In this document: positions 59,711 through 64,000 of the stretch, piece after piece
How positions within the stretch are numbered: the stretch's first letter is position 1
Layout: the number at the start of each line of letters is the position of its first letter
NCBI GenBank assembly: GCA_041395385.1
Contig: JAWLAN010000009.1
Location: forward strand, 116,228-180,227
DNA from: JAJVHZ01 sp041395385
GTDB taxonomy: Bacteria; Pseudomonadota; Gammaproteobacteria; JAJPIJ01
Reading direction: 5' to 3'
DNA length: 64,000 nt
Made by a program: the position numbers and the translations under genes
The notes under the pieces: model-generated
Told to the model about the DNA's origin: nothing
Databases searched by the model: none
Seen by the model: the letters and a program-made list of their open reading frames with translations, nothing else

Positions 59711-60982
59711 ATGCAGACCGCGCTGCCCGAAGCCGTGCTCGCGACCCCGGAGGGTGCGGAGGCCGACGCCATCCTGCGCAAGTGCGTGCACTGCGGCTTC
59801 TGCACCGCGACCTGCCCGACCTATCAACTGCTCGGCGACGAGCGCGACGGTCCGCGCGGCCGCATCTATCTCATCAAGAGCCTGCTCGAGGGCGTCTCGG
59901 ACGGCGCGGCCACGCGCCAGCACCTGGATCGCTGCCTGACCTGCCGCGCGTGCGAGACGACCTGCCCCTCGGGCGTGCAATACGGACGGCTCGTGGACAT
60001 CGGCCGCGCGCATCTCGAGCGCAGGAACGTTCGCCCGCTGCTCTCGCGGGCGATCCGCTGGTTGCTGCGCCGGACTTTGCCGCAACGCGCCTGGTTTGGC
60101 GCGGCGGTGCGCGTGGCGCAGCGGCTGCGCCCGCTCATGTCCGCGGCGCTGCGCCGCAAGGTGCCCGCCCGCGTCGAGCTCGCGCCCTGGTCGCCGCTGC
60201 CGCGCGCGCGCCGGATGCTCATGCTCAGGGGCTGCGTGCAGCCGGCGCTGGCGCCATCGATCAACCGGGCGATGGCGCGCGTGCTTGATGCCGTCGGGAT
60301 ACAGGCGATCGAGGTCGAGGAGGACGCCTGCTGCGGGGCGCTCAGTCATCACCTCGCGGCCACTGATGAGGCGCTCGGCTACGCGCGCCGGAACATCGAT
60401 GCGTGGTGGCCGCACGTGGAGGCCGGCGCCGAGGCGGTGATCGTCACCGCGAGCGGCTGCGGCACGATGGTGAGGGAGTACGGCCACCTGCTGCGCCACG
60501 ACGCCGCCTATGCGGAGAAGGCGGCGCGGGTCTCGGCGATGTGCCGCGATCCGGTGGAGGTGCTGGCGGCGGAGGATCTTCACTTCGCGCGCTGCGACGG
60601 GCCGGCGGCAATCGTATTTCACCCGCCGTGCAGCCTGCAGCACGGGCTGAAGCTCGCCGGCCGCACCGAGCAGCTGTTGACCGGGCTCGGCTACCGGCTG
60701 GGCGGGATCCGCGACAGCCATTTGTGCTGCGGCTCGGCGGGCTCCTATTCGATCCTGCAGCCGCGCATATCGCGCGAGCTGCGCGCCCGCAAGCTCGGCA
60801 ACCTGATGGCCTCCTCACCGTCGACGATCGCCACCGCCAACATCGGCTGCATGAGCTACCTGCAGGAGGTCTCGCCGGTGCCGGTGCGGCACTGGATCGA
60901 GCTGCTCGCCGATGCGCTGCCCGCGGCCGCGCCGGCGACGCAGGCCGTCGATATCGACCCCGGGGCGCCGCGCGCGCAATAA
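59711..60982 (+). CDS. glcF: Glycolate oxidase iron-sulphur subunit GlcF
   Basis: 423 residues. Two 4Fe-4S motifs at the N-terminus (CVHCGFCTATCPT about residue 25 and CLTCRACETTCPSG about 76) and two CCG domains (EEDACCGALSHH and DSHLCCGSAGSY). It passes electrons from the flavin subunits to the quinone pool. Starts at the ATG at 59711, 5 bases after glcE. Confidence 0.94.
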   Translation: MQTALPEAVLATPEGAEADAILRKCVHCGFCTATCPTYQLLGDERDGPRGRIYLIKSLLEGVSDGAATRQHLDRCLTCRACETTCPSGVQYGRLVDIGRAHLERRNVRPLLSRAIRWLLRRTLPQRAWFGAAVRVAQRLRPLMSAALRRKVPARVELAPWSPLPRARRMLMLRGCVQPALAPSINRAMARVLDAVGIQAIEVEEDACCGALSHHLAATDEALGYARRNIDAWWPHVEAGAEAVIVTASGCGTMVREYGHLLRHDAAYAEKAARVSAMCRDPVEVLAAEDLHFARCDGPAAIVFHPPCSLQHGLKLAGRTEQLLTGLGYRLGGIRDSHLCCGSAGSYSILQPRISRELRARKLGNLMASSPSTIATANIGCMSYLQEVSPVPVRHWIELLADALPAAAPATQAVDIDPGAPRAQ

Positions 60983-60987
60983 AAAAT

Positions 60988-61014
60988 GGCTGCCGCTTTT
61001 GGAGGGCGGCAGCC
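60988..61014 (-). terminator. Intrinsic terminator between glcF and the glycine-zipper gene
   Basis: 9-bp stem GGCTGCCGC / GCGGCAGCC with a 9-nt loop; on the minus strand it runs into ATTTTTTATTG. It serves the minus-strand lipoprotein gene and may also stop the plus-strand glc transcript. Confidence 0.8.
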
Positions 61015-61046
61015 CCGCGCGCCGTTACGCGGCGCTACTGCGTGTA

Positions 61047-61505
61047 TCAGTTGTATTCCGTGACGGTCTTCCAGCTGCCGTCCGGCTGGCGGCACGCCGT
61101 GCCGCGCATCACCGTGGGCCGGCCGTCGATGTTGCCGGTCGTCTCGTACTCGCGGCAGGGACCGCTCGGCGTGTCGTAGGTGCGCGTCGGCGTCACCGTG
61201 TATTCCGCGCGGGAATCGGGGTTCACCCACGCCACCGACTGACCCGTGCGCGAGGTCTCCAGCGCCTGGTTGGCCTTGATGCGGTCAACTTCGTCCATGC
61301 TGCGACCGACGCTGCCGCCCAGGTATGCGCCCACCACGGCACCCGCGGCGGTGGCAGCGAGCTGACCCGCGCCATCGCCGAACTGCGAGCCGAGCAAGCC
61401 GCCCAACGAGCCACCGACGACCTGGCCGCCAAGCTCCTTGTTCGCCGTGCAGCCGGCGGCAGTCAGGGCACTCACCAGAACCACAGCAGCTGTTCGAAGT
61501 TTCAT
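61047..61505 (-). CDS. Glycine-zipper outer-membrane lipoprotein (RT0821/Lpp0805-like)
   Basis: 152 residues from the ATG at 61505, preceded by GAGGAGGGTG. Lipobox LTAAGC (Cys about 19). A glycine-zipper segment (about 25-70, GGSLGGLLGSQFGDGAGQLA and GAVVGAYLGGSVG) would insert in a membrane, followed by a beta-rich domain with CREYE and a C-terminal Cys (ACRQPDGSWKTVTEYN), typical of the 17-kDa surface-antigen family. It helps envelope integrity; detail unknown. Confidence 0.87.
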   Translation of the reverse strand: MKLRTAAVVLVSALTAAGCTANKELGGQVVGGSLGGLLGSQFGDGAGQLAATAAGAVVGAYLGGSVGRSMDEVDRIKANQALETSRTGQSVAWVNPDSRAEYTVTPTRTYDTPSGPCREYETTGNIDGRPTVMRGTACRQPDGSWKTVTEYN

Positions 61506-61680
61506 GTTGCCTACACCCTCCTCGTCAGAGCGATTGCTGCGCTCAAGTCTACGTCCGCTCACTTAACAAGCACTGAACTCGGAAGGCGCGGGCGCGTGGC
61601 CTCATCGAGCAGGTCAACGAGACCGGGAGGGGAAGGGATCGTTCGCGCGTGATCGTCGCCGGTTGCGATCGACATCAAAA

Positions 61681-61706
61681 AAAACGGCGGGATGTCCCGC
61701 CGTTTT
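61681..61706 (-). terminator. Strong intrinsic terminator downstream of mlaA
   Basis: 12-bp perfect stem AAAACGGCGGGA / TCCCGCCGTTTT with a 2-nt loop; the minus-strand side continues as TTTTTTGATG. It lies 25 bases after the mlaA stop. Confidence 0.88.
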
Positions 61707-61730
61707 CTGAATGCGCGTTGAACGCGAAAT

Positions 61731-62468
61731 CTAGTAGATCTTCAGCACGCCCTCGGGCTCCTCGATGTACTCGAGATCCTGGTTGGGCGGATTGCCGTCG
61801 TAGATCTTGTACTCGCGGTTCTGCCGGTAGGCCTCGCGCGTGAAGCTGTACGGATCCAGGGCCGCCTCGTCGCGGATGCGCGTGGCCTCCAGATAGTTGG
61901 CGCGCTCGTTCACGCCGCTCAATATCGCCAGCGGGATCGTGACGCCGCTGCTGATGTAGGTGAGCGGATTCAGCAGCCAGCTGGTGGCGAGGTCCGGCGC
62001 GTCGCGCAGCGAGTTCGGGCCGCGTATCGGCAGCACCAGGTAGGCGCCCTCGCCGAAGCCCCACTTGCCGAGCGTCTGGCCGAAGTCCTCGTCGTTCGCG
62101 ACCATGCCGGAGTAGCCCGCGACGTCGAACAGACCGCCGAAGCCGACCGTGCTGTTCAGCAGGAAACGCCCGGTGTCGTGGCCGGCCTGCCGGAACTTGC
62201 CCTGCAGCAGGTCGTTGGCGATGACGTTGAGGTAGCTGACGTTGTCGAAGAAATTCGTCACGCCCATGCGCACGCCCTTCGGCGTGACCTTGCTGTACAC
62301 CTTCGCCACCGGCTTGATGAGCGCCTTGTCGAGCGTGTCATTGACGTCGTAGACGACGCGGTTGACACCCTCGAGCGGGTCCTTGTCCTCTTTCGAACCC
62401 ATCGTACACCCGGAAAGTCCCAGGGTACTCAGCGCCAGTGCAGCCGCCAGTATCTTGTGCATCCCCAT
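61731..62468 (-). CDS. mlaA: MlaA (VacJ) outer-membrane lipoprotein
   Basis: 245 residues from the ATG at 62468, with GAGGGTGG upstream. Lipobox LSTLGLSGC (Cys about 21). VacJ core: DPLEGVNRVVYDVND near 30, GVTNFFDNVSYLNVIANDLLQGK, DTGRFLLNSTVGFGGLFDVA and DFGQTLGKWGFGEGAYLVLPIRGP. MlaA forms a ring in the outer membrane that takes misplaced phospholipids to MlaC. It is 52 bases downstream of the mlaC-like gene, so both are in one operon. Confidence 0.95.
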   Translation of the reverse strand: MGMHKILAAALALSTLGLSGCTMGSKEDKDPLEGVNRVVYDVNDTLDKALIKPVAKVYSKVTPKGVRMGVTNFFDNVSYLNVIANDLLQGKFRQAGHDTGRFLLNSTVGFGGLFDVAGYSGMVANDEDFGQTLGKWGFGEGAYLVLPIRGPNSLRDAPDLATSWLLNPLTYISSGVTIPLAILSGVNERANYLEATRIRDEAALDPYSFTREAYRQNREYKIYDGNPPNQDLEYIEEPEGVLKIY

Positions 62469-62520
62469 AGCCACCCTCTTTGTTTTGTGTGCGCCAATAT
62501 GACCTCGTACCGCAGCCTTG

Positions 62521-63168
62521 TTATTCTTTGCTGGTACTGCCCGAGCCGGCTGTCGCGGCGCCATCCGCCTCGTACTGCGCGATCTTAGCATTGAGTTTTG
62601 CCATCAGCGCAGCGTAACCATCGCTACTCATTATCGACGTATATTCGGCGCGCTTTAGCGAAAGGTCGCTGATGCCGTCGGCGACGACGTTCAAGATGCG
62701 CCATTTTCCGTTGGTATCGGTGCGCAACTGGTAATTGAGACTGACGGTCTGGCCGTTGCTCTTGACCAGTTCGGTCTTGACCAATGCATTGTTTTCGTTC
62801 TGTTTTTCGTTCTCGACGGTGCGAAACGACTCGCCATCGTGGCCGTCGAAGCGGGAGGCGTAGGTTGCCACGCTGAGCCTGGCGAAGGTTTCCAGGAATT
62901 CTTTCTGTTCCTGCTCCGCCAGCCCGGCCCAGTGCTTGCCCATGACGATGCGGCCTATCGCCGGGAAATCGAAGGTCTCGTTGACGACCGGTTCGATCGC
63001 GGTGAATCGGCCCTGGTAGCCGAGCGTGTCTGCGCGCTTCATGACGTCGAGCAGCGCGTCGTGCAGTTTTGCGACCGGTGTTACCGGATTGGCGACATCG
63101 GCCGCCTGGACGCCGGTGACCGTGAAGATCAGCGCCGCGGCTGCGATCAGCCTGCGAATGGTACGCAT
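62521..63168 (-). CDS. mlaC: MlaC/Ttg2D-family periplasmic lipid carrier (HpnM-like)
   Basis: 215 residues from the ATG at 63168. Signal peptide to about residue 22 (GVQAADVA). The Tol_Tol_Ttg2 domain covers about 30-190, with TFDFPAIGRIVMGKHWAGLAEQEQKEF and GKWRILNVVADGISDLSLKRAEYTSIM (key part WRILNVVADGISDL). It shuttles lipid between MlaA and the inner membrane. In hopanoid clusters the homologue is called HpnM; the adjacent hpnB gene favours that reading. The ATG at 63168 is about 120 bases downstream of hpnB. Confidence 0.92.
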   Translation of the reverse strand: MRTIRRLIAAAALIFTVTGVQAADVANPVTPVAKLHDALLDVMKRADTLGYQGRFTAIEPVVNETFDFPAIGRIVMGKHWAGLAEQEQKEFLETFARLSVATYASRFDGHDGESFRTVENEKQNENNALVKTELVKSNGQTVSLNYQLRTDTNGKWRILNVVADGISDLSLKRAEYTSIMSSDGYAALMAKLNAKIAQYEADGAATAGSGSTSKE

Positions 63169-63290
63169 GGATTGGACCCTCCGGTGGATACGCGTACTGT
63201 GACGAGCATGGATGCGCAATAGTTCAAAACGTTACGCCTCCGCGGCTTAGCCGGGCCACCCCGCGCGCGGAGCCTCCCGTATGGCAGCGG

Positions 63291-64000
63291 TCAAGGTGAG
63301 CGCTGGTAGACACGGCCCTTCCAGCGCGATCGCTCGCCACGGTAATAGCGCGACGCGGAGCTCCAGGTCATCGCGAGGTACCACGCCGCGATGAGCGGAA
63401 GCAGCAGCGCCCAGGCTGCCGTGAGGCGGTAATAGCGCAGCGTCGGGACATAGGGCAGCACGGCCAGCAGGTAGGCCGCGGCGCCGAGCGCGGCATCGCC
63501 GGGCAGCAGTCCGAGCATGGCCGCCGGCGGCGCCAGGTAATAGAGCGTCATCAACGCCGTGCAGGCGGCAAGCAGCGCCGGTGAATAACGCAACTGCGTG
63601 TATGCGGTGCGCGCGACCATGTTCCAGACATCGGCCGACGTGTAGCGGCGCCGGCTGACCGCCGAGTGCGTCAGCCCGATCCAGGTGCCGCCGCCGGCGG
63701 CCTTGACCGCGGCGGCGAGACTGCAATCGTCGATCAACGCGTCCCTGACCGCGTTGAAGCCGCCGATCCGCTCCAGGGTCTCGGTGCGCAGCAGGACGCA
63801 GCCGCCCGCGGCCGCTGCCGTCGCCTTGCGCGGATCGTTGGCGAGGGCGAACGGGTAGATGAGCTTGAAGAAGTAGACGAAGGCGGGCAGCAGCAGCTTC
63901 TCGAGCGGTGACTGCATGTCGAGATGCGCCATCAGCGAGACCAGCTCGAGATGGTCCTGCCGCAGCTTGCGGCGCAGGGCGGCCAGCGCGCCCGGCTTCA
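63291..64000 (-). CDS. hpnB: HpnB-like glycosyltransferase, 5' end outside the window
   Basis: Partial: the frame runs off the right edge, leaving about 236 C-terminal residues. It shows SLMAHLDMQSPLEKLLLPAFVYFF, the TAAAAGGCVLLRTETLERIGGF and ALIDDCSLAAAVKAAG motifs (DD and ED-type residues of the second half of a GT2 domain), and three to four C-terminal membrane segments. This is the pattern of hopene-associated glycosyltransferase HpnB, whose sugar acceptor is uncertain. Next genes are mlaC/hpnM and mlaA, so a hopanoid or outer-membrane lipid locus continues to the right. Confidence 0.88.
   Translation of the reverse strand, partial: KPGALAALRRKLRQDHLELVSLMAHLDMQSPLEKLLLPAFVYFFKLIYPFALANDPRKATAAAAGGCVLLRTETLERIGGFNAVRDALIDDCSLAAAVKAAGGGTWIGLTHSAVSRRRYTSADVWNMVARTAYTQLRYSPALLAACTALMTLYYLAPPAAMLGLLPGDAALGAAAYLLAVLPYVPTLRYYRLTAAWALLLPLIAAWYLAMTWSSASRYYRGERSRWKGRVYQRSP

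Overview
The window is a high-GC (roughly two-thirds GC by eye), densely coded bacterial chromosome segment with no rRNA, tRNA or CRISPR that I can see. Gene content and order (rnfE-nth, fdxA near mutS, prmB and aroC, uppP, Mla-type lipid transport, glcEF, hopanoid-type hpnB) point to a gammaproteobacterium, probably an environmental lineage of the Chromatiales/Acidiferrobacterales kind. The placement is inference; no marker in the window settles it.

Region by region. 1-9.5 kb: a truncated Zn-alcohol dehydrogenase, a PepSY protein, an atypical LuxR-type regulator, the cstA peptide/pyruvate transporter with its small partner, ExoD, UppP, a Na/Ca-type antiporter, and a periplasmic PQQ alcohol dehydrogenase carrying the extra aspartate typical of lanthanide enzymes. 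9.6-11.4 kb: rnfE without the other rnf genes, nth and a DUF1841 gene. 11.35-19.04 kb: one long run of overlapping genes in which a PP2C phosphatase, an RsbW-type kinase and a STAS protein (a partner-switching module) lead directly into an MCE/Mla-type lipid ABC transporter (permease, ATPase, MCE protein, lipoprotein) and end in a CHASE2 adenylate cyclase. A second CHASE2 receptor, fused to a Ser/Thr kinase, faces it in an operon with a PP2C phosphatase and a double-FHA protein (19.1-23.3 kb). 23.4-33.6 kb is mostly housekeeping: DUF4124, fdxA, an Atm1-type ABC exporter, mutS, htpG and prmB.

33.6-52.6 kb separates prmB from aroC, which are neighbours in E. coli, and looks like an accessory block. 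It opens with a nested inverted-repeat element, then a tight VWA / MoxR ATPase / zinc-peptidase operon, a divergent btaA-btaB pair for betaine lipid synthesis, two transporters, a decayed DUF202 gene, arsN2, CopD, two methyltransferases, and a run of small stress or unknown genes (GST, DinB, YCII, META, DUF1810). It ends in what I read as a three-cassette integron array without an integrase (49.6-52.06 kb). Each cassette passes the complementarity test between its left core site and the inverse core of its own attC. The cassettes carry a decayed hicA plus hicB, a quinone-oxidoreductase-like gene, and an AT-richer unknown gene.

52.7-64 kb: aroC and an MFS transporter; the Anbu proteasome-like protease converging on its usual partners (alpha-E protein and circularly permuted ATP-grasp); glcE-glcF without glcD; a glycine-zipper lipoprotein; and mlaA, mlaC/hpnM and a truncated hpnB, which suggests an outer-membrane lipid or hopanoid locus continuing beyond the window. 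Main themes are envelope lipid transport and modification, phosphorylation and cyclic-nucleotide signalling, and a recently assembled accessory block.
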